Assembly (NCBI GenBank): GCA_017460915.1
Contig: JAFUAA010000049.1
Span: 82,547-146,546, forward strand
Source: Bacteroidales bacterium
GTDB taxonomy: Bacteria > Bacteroidota > Bacteroidia > Bacteroidales > F082
Length of the DNA stretch: 64,000 bases
Direction of reading: 5' to 3'
The position numbers and the translations under genes are program-made. Below are positions 43,544 through 53,506 of this stretch, in pieces. The notes below the pieces were generated by a model, which worked only from the letters and a program-made list of their open reading frames with translations, was not told the origin of the DNA and did no database searches. How positions within the stretch are numbered: the stretch's first letter is position 1; each line of letters begins with the position of its first letter.

Positions 43544-44860
43544 TTATCCGAGCGTGTTCCACAAATAATGAAAATGCGGCCCAAAGCGCTTGAAGGCAGC
43601 CGCGTCCAGTTGCTCCTGGAACTGCGGATGCGCCACCGAGATGATGAGTTTGGCCCGTTCCTGCAATGAGCGCCCATAGAGGTTGACCGCACCGTATTCC
43701 GTGATGAACCAGTGGATGTGGTTGCGCGTGGTGACGGCACCCGAACCCAAGTCCAAGACCGGAACAATCTTGTTGATGCCCTTGCGCGTGGTGGACGGCA
43801 TGGCGATGATGGCCTTGCCGCCTTTTGAGCGCGACGAGCCGTAGACGTAGTCGATCTGCCCGCCCACGCCCGAATAGATGCGCTCGCCCAACGAGTCGGC
43901 GCAGACTTGCCCCGACAAGTCAATCTGTATGCCTGAGTTGATGGAGGTCATCTTGGGCTGTTGCGCGATGATAAATGGGTCGTTGGTGTATTCCACGTCC
44001 TTCAGCAGCACTTCGTGGTTGCCGTCGATGAAGTCGTAGATTTTTTTCGAGCCCATGACGAAAGTGGAGACGATTTTGCCCTTGTCGAGTTTCTTGTTGT
44101 TGCCCGTGATGACACCTTTTTTAATCAAGGGCAGGATGCCGTCGCTGAACATCTCGGTGTGGATGCCGATGTCCTTGTGGTTGTGAAGGCACGAGAGGAT
44201 GGCGTTGGGGATGCTGCCGATGCCCATCTGGAGGCAGGCACCATCTTCGATGAGTTCGGCACAATAGCGGCCGATGGTTTTCTCCACCTCATTAGCTTCG
44301 GGCATGTCGACGGTGAGCAAGGGCGAGTCGTCTTCAACGAAAACGTTGATCCTGCTGATGTGGACCAAGGCATCGCCATAGGTGCGCGGCACATGCTTGT
44401 TGACCACGGCAATGACGAACTCAGCACTCTCCATGGCGGCCAATGTGGCGTCGACGGAAGATCCTAACGACACATATCCGAACTTGTCGGGCGGGCACAC
44501 TTGGATCATCGCCACGTTGCACTTGATGTAACGTTCGCGATAAAGCTTTGAGGTTTCCCCGAGAAAGACGGGGATGTAGTCGGCCAAGCCTTTTTGCACG
44601 CTCTCGCGCACGTTGGCGCCCACGAAGAAGGCATTGTGCTGGAAGATGCCTTCAAACTCTGGATTGACGTAGGGCGCGGCACCCTCGGTGTGCAGGTGGT
44701 GGATGTAGACGTTCTTTAATTCGCCAGCCCTACCGCGGTCACACAAGGCCTTGACCAGACATTGCGGCACGTTCGACACCGAACTAATGTGGACATGGTC
44801 GCCCGACTTAATGACTTTGACGGCTTCTTCAGCCGTAACTGCTTGATATTGTTTCTTCAT
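43544..44860 (-). CDS. Acetyl-CoA hydrolase / 4-hydroxybutyrate-type CoA-transferase
   Basis: A 438-residue class I CoA-transferase. The probable active-site Glu lies in IGIHTEMFSDGIL, and the CoA-binding GSGAVTTRNHIHWFITEYG and GVGGQIDYVYG stretches follow the family order. Such enzymes move CoA between acetate and 4-hydroxybutyrate, succinate, propionate or butyrate; the sequence alone does not fix which. A cobalamin riboswitch directly upstream links it to B12 status. This would fit a partner of B12-dependent methylmalonyl-CoA mutase in propionate formation, but that enzyme is not in the window, so the link is inferred. Confidence 0.9.
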   Translation of the reverse strand: MKKQYQAVTAEEAVKVIKSGDHVHISSVSNVPQCLVKALCDRGRAGELKNVYIHHLHTEGAAPYVNPEFEGIFQHNAFFVGANVRESVQKGLADYIPVFLGETSKLYRERYIKCNVAMIQVCPPDKFGYVSLGSSVDATLAAMESAEFVIAVVNKHVPRTYGDALVHISRINVFVEDDSPLLTVDMPEANEVEKTIGRYCAELIEDGACLQMGIGSIPNAILSCLHNHKDIGIHTEMFSDGILPLIKKGVITGNNKKLDKGKIVSTFVMGSKKIYDFIDGNHEVLLKDVEYTNDPFIIAQQPKMTSINSGIQIDLSGQVCADSLGERIYSGVGGQIDYVYGSSRSKGGKAIIAMPSTTRKGINKIVPVLDLGSGAVTTRNHIHWFITEYGAVNLYGRSLQERAKLIISVAHPQFQEQLDAAAFKRFGPHFHYLWNTLG

Positions 44861-44894
44861 ATTTCACAAACTTTTGTTCCCGAAAGCCGTTCAT

Positions 44895-45057
44895 ACGGAG
44901 TCGGGCAGGTCTTCTGGCTTGTTCAAATCGGCGGCGTCTTCCCGATAACGAATATCAGTGACATGGTGCCGTCAACCTTTGCTGAACTTACAGCTACGGG
45001 CATAGCTCCTGATTCTCACAGGATTCCCTATTAATCTTCGGCTGAAGAACCCGAATC
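44895..45057 (-). promoter_or_regulatory. Cobalamin riboswitch upstream of the CoA-transferase
   Basis: On the minus strand: AATAGGGAATCCTGTGAGAA, then AGCTATGCCCGTAGCTGTAA, GACGGCACCATGTCACTG, GGGAAGACGCCGCC and the B12 box AGCCAGAAGACCTGCC (rc of 44904-44919). All core blocks of the cobalamin aptamer are present. It ends about 35 nt before the CoA-transferase ATG, so control by hiding the ribosome-binding region is plausible. Confidence 0.93.
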
Positions 45058-45063
45058 CGGCTG

Positions 45064-45071
45064 CAAAAGTA
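45064..45071 (-). promoter_or_regulatory. TAnnTTTG -7 box for the second riboswitch transcript
   Basis: TACTTTTG on the minus strand, placed so that transcription begins at the edge of the riboswitch. Confidence 0.6.
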
Positions 45072-45211
45072 CGACTTTTTTGCTCACCAAACGCCGAAAA
45101 ACGATAATAAAACCACCCTAAAAACGTTTTCAAAAGCGATTCGGCACGAAATTTGAACTTTTTTGCCGAACCAAAAATAGAAAAGTGTATTTTCGTCAAA
45201 AATTTCGAAGT

Positions 45212-48200
45212 ATGAGTTCTCGACTTAAAATCACTCTGACAATGCTGGCGGCTTGCCTTGTATCAGGTTCATTGTCAGCACAAAAGCATATCGAAGCCTA
45301 CGAGCCTGAAGCTCTTTTCAACGAGGGCATCGTCTTGTTCCAAAACCAGGAATTTGGCGCGGCATTGTCGGCTTTCGAGCAATATCGTGCGCTGGCAAAC
45401 GACGCCAAGTCGCAGCGTTGCGTGGACGCGCAATACTACGAGGCGGTCAGCGCGCTGTATCTCGGTCATGCCGACGGCTCCGCCAAGGTCATCCAATTCG
45501 TGAACGACAACCCAAGCAGCATCTGGGCGAAGCACGCCAACTTCCTCTATGCCAATAATTTGTTCCAAAACAAGAAATACAAGGATGCGTTGGCCATTTA
45601 CGAAAAGACGGATGCCACCTCACTCACCACCGACGAGGCGCAACAGATGCAGTTTAGCATGGGCTATGCCTATTTCCAGTCGAGTGAGTTGGACAAAGCG
45701 ATGCCGCTCTTCCACGGCCTGATGATGAACGAAGGCAAATATCAGGAACCGTCACGTTATTATTACGCTCATATACAATATGTTAAGGAGAAATACAACG
45801 AGGCTTTGGACAACTTCCGCCGTTTGCGTAGCCATTCCGATTACGCCAAGGTGGTGCCGGCCTACATCATGCAAATCGACTACCTCAAAGGCGACTACCA
45901 ATCCGTCATCGAGGAAGGACCAGCCTACATCCAGCAAGCCGACAAGAAACGCAAATCCGAGATGGCGCAAATCGTGGCCGATGCCTATTTCCAGCAGAAG
46001 AATTACGACAAATGCCTTGAATATTATCAGATTTATACTCGCAACCTTACCCATGGAGTCTCACGCGAGGCCTATTACCAGATGGGTGTCAGCAAGATGA
46101 TGAAAGGCAGTGTCAAGGATGCCATCGCCGACCTGCAAAAGATTGCGGGCAACAACGACATCCTGGCGCAATACGCTTCGTATTATTTGGGTTCTTGTTA
46201 TGCAAAAACAGATGAGCTGAAATACGCCCGAAGCGCGTTCTACAACGCCTATTCCGCTGGCTTCGACAAGGAGCTTGCTGAAGAAGCCCTCTTCGATTAC
46301 GCCAAACTGAGCCTCATTCCTGGTGTCGACCCGTTTAACGAGGCGGTGGGTCTGATCGACAATTTCATCGCTGAGCATCCCAAGTCGGAGCACAAAGCCG
46401 AAGCGGAAGAGATGGCTATCTATTTGCTGCTCAACGCGAAAGAAAACGATGAAGCCCTCGAGCGTCTCGAAGCGATGAAGAAGAAAAGCGCGGAATTGCA
46501 GACAGTTTACAACGAATTGCTCTACGCAACGGGTATCGACAATTTCCAGAAAGGCAACTACGACACGGCACAGGTGTATTTTTCAAAGATCATGAACAGC
46601 AAGCAGTCGGCAGCCAACAAGGCGGCGGCCTGCTTCTGGATGGGTGAGTCGGCCTACCAGCTGGGCGACCATGCGAAAGCAAATAAATACCTGACCCAAT
46701 TCAAGGAGATGGATGGAGCTTCAGGCTTGCCGGAATACAGCCTCGCTGACTACGACCTGGGCTACATCTATTACCAAAAGCCCGATTACAGTGCTGCCGA
46801 GGAGCGTTTCTATAGCTTCATCCGTCTGGTCGACGACAGCCAAAACGACCTCAAGACCGATGCCTACATCCGCCTCGGCGACTGCTTCTTCATGGAACGC
46901 AGTTACGACCAGGCTATCAACTATTACGACTTGGCCACCCGCATTGGCAAACGCAACGCCGACTATGCCCTCTATCAGCAAGGGCTTTGCTATGGCGCAA
47001 AAGGCAATGTGAACCAAAAGATTGCGATGCTGAACGACTTGGTGCAAGCCTATCCGAGCACACCTTATTACGAGCAGGCACTGTTCGAAATCGGGAACAC
47101 CTATCTCGTGCATGGCGACAAACGCTCTGCCATTGCCAACTTCAGTAGGCTTATCAAGGACAGGCCGCGCTCAAGTTACACGCGCCAAGCAATGATGAAA
47201 GTCGGCATGATTTACTACAACAACAACCAGTACGACCAAGCCTTGACCAACTTGAAGAACCTTGTGGAAACCTATCCTAACACCGATGAGTCGCGCGAGG
47301 CCTTGAGCATCATCCGCAGCATCTACATGGAACAGAACAAGTTGGATGAATATTTCGGCTACGTCAACGCCAACGGCGGTCAGGTGAAAGTGACGCAACA
47401 GGATTCGTTAGCCTTCGCCAATGCGGAGAACTTCTATTTAGACGGTCGCTACCAGCAAGCCCAGACCGCATTGCAGTACTACTTCGACAACTTCCGCAAT
47501 GGTGCCTACGTACTGAAAGCCCATTATTACGCCCTCGAATGCGCCGAAAAGGTGGGCACCGAGGATCAAGTCGTCACACACCTTAATTATATATTGTCGC
47601 AGCCCGACAACGACTACACCGACAACGCCCTCTTGAAGATGGCGCGCATCGAGTACCAGAAGGACAACTACGCCAAGGCGGGCGAGTATTACGAGCGCCT
47701 GTCGCGCATCACGGAGGAACCACTGAAGCGCCTCGAAGCCCTTGAAGGCAGCATGAAGAGCAACTTCTTCCTCGGCAAGTATGACAAGGCCATCGAAATG
47801 GGAGAGGACTTGCGCGTTTCCCGCGACCTGACTGATGAGCAGGTGAACCAAATCAACCACATCGTGGGCAAGTCGTATTTCGAGAAGGGCAATTACGGCG
47901 CCGCCATTGAGAAACTCGACAAGAGCGCGCGCAACGACAAGTCGGAATACGGCGCCGAGAGTGCCTATTATTCCGCCGTGGCTTCCATCAAGCTGAAGAA
48001 GTACGACGAAGCCGAGAACAAGATCTTCGATCTTTCAGACAACTTCTCGGCCTACGACTATTGGGTCGCGAAGTCGTTTGTCGCGCTGGCGGACGTGTAT
48101 GTGGCCAAGGAGAACTTCTTCCAGGCCAAGGAAACCCTGCGCAGCGTCATCGACAACTACAAAGGCAACGACTTGAAACAAGAAGCCCGCGCCAAACTCG

Positions 48201-48268
48201 CCGAAGTGGAACGCCTCGAACCGAAAGTAGGCAGCAGCAACGGCATTGAACCTATAGAAATGGATTAA
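45212..48268 (+). CDS. Exported tetratricopeptide-repeat protein
   Basis: A 1018-residue protein from the ATG at 45212 (MSSRLKITLTML), with a signal peptide ending LSAQ. Almost the whole length consists of TPR-like helix pairs of about 34-36 residues, for example EALFNEGIVLFQNQEFGAAL, DNFQKGNYDTAQVYFSKIM and MKVGMIYYNNNQYDQALTNL. It is predicted periplasmic or outer-membrane associated, as a scaffold for protein contacts. A weak -7 box (TATTTTCG, 45188-45195) precedes it. The following gene, 142 nt on, encodes a beta-barrel protein, and I recall this pairing from other Bacteroidetes, so the two likely work together. Confidence 0.85.
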   Translation: MSSRLKITLTMLAACLVSGSLSAQKHIEAYEPEALFNEGIVLFQNQEFGAALSAFEQYRALANDAKSQRCVDAQYYEAVSALYLGHADGSAKVIQFVNDNPSSIWAKHANFLYANNLFQNKKYKDALAIYEKTDATSLTTDEAQQMQFSMGYAYFQSSELDKAMPLFHGLMMNEGKYQEPSRYYYAHIQYVKEKYNEALDNFRRLRSHSDYAKVVPAYIMQIDYLKGDYQSVIEEGPAYIQQADKKRKSEMAQIVADAYFQQKNYDKCLEYYQIYTRNLTHGVSREAYYQMGVSKMMKGSVKDAIADLQKIAGNNDILAQYASYYLGSCYAKTDELKYARSAFYNAYSAGFDKELAEEALFDYAKLSLIPGVDPFNEAVGLIDNFIAEHPKSEHKAEAEEMAIYLLLNAKENDEALERLEAMKKKSAELQTVYNELLYATGIDNFQKGNYDTAQVYFSKIMNSKQSAANKAAACFWMGESAYQLGDHAKANKYLTQFKEMDGASGLPEYSLADYDLGYIYYQKPDYSAAEERFYSFIRLVDDSQNDLKTDAYIRLGDCFFMERSYDQAINYYDLATRIGKRNADYALYQQGLCYGAKGNVNQKIAMLNDLVQAYPSTPYYEQALFEIGNTYLVHGDKRSAIANFSRLIKDRPRSSYTRQAMMKVGMIYYNNNQYDQALTNLKNLVETYPNTDESREALSIIRSIYMEQNKLDEYFGYVNANGGQVKVTQQDSLAFANAENFYLDGRYQQAQTALQYYFDNFRNGAYVLKAHYYALECAEKVGTEDQVVTHLNYILSQPDNDYTDNALLKMARIEYQKDNYAKAGEYYERLSRITEEPLKRLEALEGSMKSNFFLGKYDKAIEMGEDLRVSRDLTDEQVNQINHIVGKSYFEKGNYGAAIEKLDKSARNDKSEYGAESAYYSAVASIKLKKYDEAENKIFDLSDNFSAYDYWVAKSFVALADVYVAKENFFQAKETLRSVIDNYKGNDLKQEARAKLAEVERLEPKVGSSNGIEPIEMD

Positions 48269-48272
48269 CCCA

Positions 48273-48400
48273 AGCCCCGTAGGGGCGACAGCAAAATAGG
48301 CAGGTGGTGTAAACCCCTGCCGACAAAAACGGCAACCGAATAAAAAGCCCCGTAGTGGCGACACATCAGTAAGCAGGCGACGTCAGTCCCTGCACCTAGC
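48273..48400. repeat. Tandem 73-nt repeat, AGCCCCGTAG family
   Basis: AGCCCCGTAGGGGCGACA at 48273 and AGCCCCGTAGTGGCGACA at 48346, each followed by a TAGGCAGG...CCCCTGCC-type hairpin. A half unit is seen near 36575-36604. It fills the gap between the TPR and barrel genes. Confidence 0.65.
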
Positions 48401-48410
48401 AACAACGAAT

Positions 48411-50138
48411 ATGAAAAGACACATCCTCATAACAACCCTGGCCCTAATGGCCCTCACCGCCACGGCCCAACACGACGAACAAGTGACCGTGGAGGGCAAG
48501 TACCGTCCCAAAGTGAACAAAGTGGACAAACTCCTGCTGAACCCCGAAACGCCGCAGCCTTCGTATGCCTTCCCCAACTCGGAAGTCAACCCGAAGGAGG
48601 CCAACCAGAAGTTTGCCCTCGACTTGGAGAAAATCGCCCCGACAGCCTTTGCCGCAAAGAATGACAAGTTGGTCACCCCAACGGAGAACTTTTTGATGGC
48701 TGGCATCGGGACACGCCTCTCGCCGTTGTTCCTCTACAAGCACAACTCCATGCTGACCAAGACCTTGGGCCTCGGTGTGGGCGTGAAGCACAACTCGTCG
48801 TGGTTCAACATCAAGGACTACGCGCCTTCGGGTTATATGAACAACGCTTTCGAGGTCAATCTCACGACGAGCAAGTTCGACGGCTTCCAGGTGGATGGCG
48901 GGGTCTATTACAAGAACGACATGTGCCATTATTATGGTGTCAATTTGGCTGAAACGCCTTTGACGGATGCGGAGATTGAGCAATATTGCCCGCGCCAGAC
49001 CTACAATACCATTGGTGCGCATCTCGATGTAGTCTCCACTACGACCCGCGTGGGCGAGTTGAGCCATTCGGGAGGGATTGATTATCAATACACTTTCGAT
49101 AAGTTTGGCGCAAAGGAACACTTCGTTGGATTGGATTATGGTCTCGGTTACACCCAAAACTGGTGGGGCGACAAGAGCCATCCGCAAAAGGTGGGATTGG
49201 ATCTGGGTTTTCAGTATGATAACTTCTCGCCAGACGAGGCTTTGGAGAATCGGGGTTACTTCAAGGTTAATCCATATTTTGAGATGAAAGACGAGTTTTA
49301 TCGTTTGCATATGGGTGTCAAGTTGGATGCTGCTACTCGGGTTTTGCCTGAAGACAGCTTTTTGGGTGTTCGTCCCGATGTTAGCGGCAGCCTGTTCGTC
49401 TTAAACAAGAAATTAGAGTTTTATGCAGGTTTGAGTGGTGGTCGTAAATTATTGATATTTAGTGAAATAATTGAAGAAAATCCGTTCTTTTTCTACGATG
49501 TTTTGCCAAACCATAGTTTTGGGGCTTTTAGGACGCAAAATGTGAAATTCGGCTTTGAAGGCGGCGTGCGCACGAATATCGCCGAAATCGTTGATTTGCA
49601 TTTGGGCGTGCGCTATCGCCATACCGACAATGATTTGTTCTATATGCTGAACTATGAGTTTTTCGATAATAAAGTGATTGCCAATAAGTTTGACTTGGTT
49701 TACGACGAAACGAAGACCGTGTCCGTCTTGGCCGATGCTCGCGTCAAGTTGCGCAACAGCCTTACCGCTGACTTGGGCTTCGCCTACAACAACTGCAAGC
49801 CAACCACCGAGGAATATGCTTGGTATCGCCCGACGACGGAAGCCAAACTGAAACTGACTTACGCCCTCAACGACCAACTTTCTTTCAATTCGACTTTCCT
49901 TTACCAAGGCGGACGCTATGCCTTGATTCAAGATGATTTTGACTCAAATTGGATGGGTTGGGGACATGAAAAACTGAAAGATGTCTTCGACCTCAGCCTC
50001 GGTGCCGATTACAAGGTGAACGACCAAATCACGGCCTTTGCCCTGCTCGACAATGTGGCGCATCAGAAGTACCAACTGTATTATAATTATCCCGTCACGG
50101 GGATTCAGTTTTTCGCAGGTGTGAAGTTGAGATTCTGA
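48411..50138 (+). CDS. Outer-membrane beta-barrel protein, partner of the TPR protein
   Basis: A 575-residue protein with a signal peptide (residues 1-19, ending ATAQ). There is a short periplasmic N-terminal region (EQVTVEGKYRPKVNKVD) resembling the start of TonB-dependent-receptor-like barrels, but no plug domain. The remainder is alternating amphipathic strands (for example LGLGVGVKHNSSWFNIKD and FEVNLTTSKFDGFQVDGGV) and ends in GIQFFAGVKLRF, a terminal aromatic residue typical of barrel insertion signals. The transported substrate, if any, is unknown. Confidence 0.82.
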   Translation: MKRHILITTLALMALTATAQHDEQVTVEGKYRPKVNKVDKLLLNPETPQPSYAFPNSEVNPKEANQKFALDLEKIAPTAFAAKNDKLVTPTENFLMAGIGTRLSPLFLYKHNSMLTKTLGLGVGVKHNSSWFNIKDYAPSGYMNNAFEVNLTTSKFDGFQVDGGVYYKNDMCHYYGVNLAETPLTDAEIEQYCPRQTYNTIGAHLDVVSTTTRVGELSHSGGIDYQYTFDKFGAKEHFVGLDYGLGYTQNWWGDKSHPQKVGLDLGFQYDNFSPDEALENRGYFKVNPYFEMKDEFYRLHMGVKLDAATRVLPEDSFLGVRPDVSGSLFVLNKKLEFYAGLSGGRKLLIFSEIIEENPFFFYDVLPNHSFGAFRTQNVKFGFEGGVRTNIAEIVDLHLGVRYRHTDNDLFYMLNYEFFDNKVIANKFDLVYDETKTVSVLADARVKLRNSLTADLGFAYNNCKPTTEEYAWYRPTTEAKLKLTYALNDQLSFNSTFLYQGGRYALIQDDFDSNWMGWGHEKLKDVFDLSLGADYKVNDQITAFALLDNVAHQKYQLYYNYPVTGIQFFAGVKLRF

Positions 50139-50157
50139 AAAGGCCTTAAACGACACG

Positions 50158-50190
50158 AAAAGCCCCTTCTCGTTGAAGGGGTTTTTCTTT
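50158..50190 (+). terminator. Intrinsic terminator after the barrel gene
   Basis: Stem AAGCCCCTTC/GAAGGGGTTT followed by a T-rich run. Confidence 0.82.
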
Positions 50191-50307
50191 TCTTGCGTGC
50201 GTAAAAATTCGGTCATATTCGAAAATTGCCCGTTTTTGGCCTTGTAGAGCCGTTTTGGGTGAAAAACAAAATTTTTGAATTTTGGTTGCGCGTATCAAGA
50301 AAAACCG

Positions 50308-50315
50308 TATCTTTG
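50308..50315 (+). promoter_or_regulatory. TAnnTTTG -7 box for gyrB
   Basis: TATCTTTG, 35 nt before the ATG at 50351. Confidence 0.6.
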
Positions 50316-50338
50316 CATCTTTAAATGAAAAACCGTAA

Positions 50339-52327
<1,989 letters not shown>

Positions 52328-52348
52328 ATTTGTAAATCAAATGAATAC

Positions 52349-52380
52349 GATAAAGGAGAACCCAATGGTTCTCCTTTATC
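52349..52380 (+). terminator. Hairpin after gyrB
   Basis: A perfect 14-bp stem (GATAAAGGAGAACC and complement) with a 4-nt loop. No T run follows except the stem's own end. Confidence 0.6.
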
Positions 52381-52506
52381 ATGTCCCGATTTTATGCAAA
52401 TCTGAAAATCGGATTTTATGATTTGCATAAAAACCAAGATTTTTTCCACATTTTGGCTTTGCAAAAGAAATAATTGTAAGACCTGCCTTGATTTGAAAAT
52501 ATTGCT

Positions 52507-52514
52507 TATTTTTG
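52507..52514 (+). promoter_or_regulatory. TAnnTTTG -7 box for the MNT/HEPN module
   Basis: TATTTTTG. Its position excludes the in-frame ATG at 52512 and supports 52527 or 52533 as start. Confidence 0.6.
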
Positions 52515-52526
52515 CATCTGAAATCA

Positions 52527-52847
52527 ATGGCAATGGAAGAAAAAGTGATTAACGACATCAGGCAGACCTTGTTGCTGAACTTGCCTTCGGGCGGTCATGC
52601 CTTGCTTTATGGCTCAAGGGCGAGAGGCGATGCCCATGCTGGTTCGGACTGGGACATCCTCATCATTCTTGACAAGGAAAGGCTTTTGCCCGAGGATTAC
52701 GACACGGTCTCTTATCCATTGCGCGAATTAGGTTGGGAAATTGGCGAGTACATCAACCCTGTCATGTACACGGCCAAAGAATGGGAGGGAAGCAGTTTCA
52801 CACCATTTTATCACAATGTCATTGACGACGCAATACCCTTGGCATGA
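52527..52847 (+). CDS. MNT-type nucleotidyltransferase antitoxin
   Basis: A 106-residue minimal nucleotidyltransferase. The signature GSRARGDAHAGSDWDILI (GSx10DxD) is complete. In MNT/HEPN modules this protein neutralises the HEPN RNase, in studied cases by adding AMP to it. The stop overlaps the HEPN start by 4 nt. ATG codons at 52527 and 52533 are both possible starts. The antitoxin is intact whereas its partner is not. Confidence 0.88.
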   Translation: MAMEEKVINDIRQTLLLNLPSGGHALLYGSRARGDAHAGSDWDILIILDKERLLPEDYDTVSYPLRELGWEIGEYINPVMYTAKEWEGSSFTPFYHNVIDDAIPLA

Positions 52848-53244
52848 AACTGACTGACGAAGAACGGAGCATAGTAGTAAACCTGCAAATGGAGAAGGCA
52901 CATCGATTCCTTGAACAAGCGGATGAAATGTGCAGACAAGCAGTATTGGGACATCGCTTCCAACCGTTATTATTATGCTTGTTATCATGCAGTTCAAGCC
53001 TTACTCATTAAGAATGAATTGGTCGCACATACGCATGATGGCCTCTTGACCCAATTCGGACTTCATTTCGTAAAGGCAGGAAAAGTAGCATCAAGATTGG
53101 GCGCTTTTTTTGTCGAGAATGGAACAACTGCGCGAAAAAGGAGACTACAACTGCTATTATTCCATTACTGAAGAAGAGATTGATACGATAGTAGAGCCTA
53201 CAAAGGAACTGATTCAGCGGATAGAAGAACTGTTGACTGAGTGA
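52844..53244 (+). pseudogene. HEPN-domain toxin broken by two frameshifts
   Basis: The ATG at 52844 overlaps the antitoxin stop. The first frame reads KLTDEERSIVVNLQMEKAHRFLEQADEM, then leaves the family sequence. Homology continues in a second frame from about 52932 (QYWDIASNRYYYACYHAVQALL and FGLHFVKAGKV). It then shifts again at a run of seven T (53105-53111) into MEQLREKGDYNCYYSITEEE, ending at 53244. Correcting one base at about 52931 and one T at 53105-53111 gives a normal HEPN protein of about 132 residues. With both shifts the RNase toxin cannot be made whole. Confidence 0.85.
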
Positions 53245-53339
53245 AAAACCGACAATTAGGTGTCTCTATTTGCACAAAATGACTATGATTTGTAAATTAC
53301 TCATTATTTGGTAATTACAAAACAAAAATTCAAAATTTT

Positions 53340-53425
53340 GTCATTTTTCCACCCAAAAGTATCCTCGTTTTTGTCATTTTTCCATCCGTTTTTGACCTTG
53401 ATTTTGTCATTTTTCCACCCCGATT
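53340..53425. repeat. 33-bp tandem repeat upstream of the kinase-AAA+ gene
   Basis: GTCATTTTTCCAYCC starts at 53340, 53373 and 53406, exactly 33 bp apart. A hairpin-like GGGGCGCAAGAA...TTGCGC follows at about 53428-53462. The period equals that of the unrelated array at 38005-38078. Confidence 0.85.
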
Positions 53426-53506
53426 TTTGGGGCGCAAGAATTTTTCCCAATACCCTTGCGCATTTCAAATAATTTCGTGACCTTTGCCCATTCAAAATCT
53501 ACGCTT

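Noticed and set aside
53340-53425. CRISPR-like direct repeats
   Set aside because: Only three units with spacers of about 18 nt, no cas genes and no leader. The period matches another tandem array at an ATPase gene, not a CRISPR.
53304-53495. Short minus-strand frame with three GWKNDK peptides
   Set aside because: The peptide repeats simply translate the 33-bp DNA array. No promoter or homology supports a gene.
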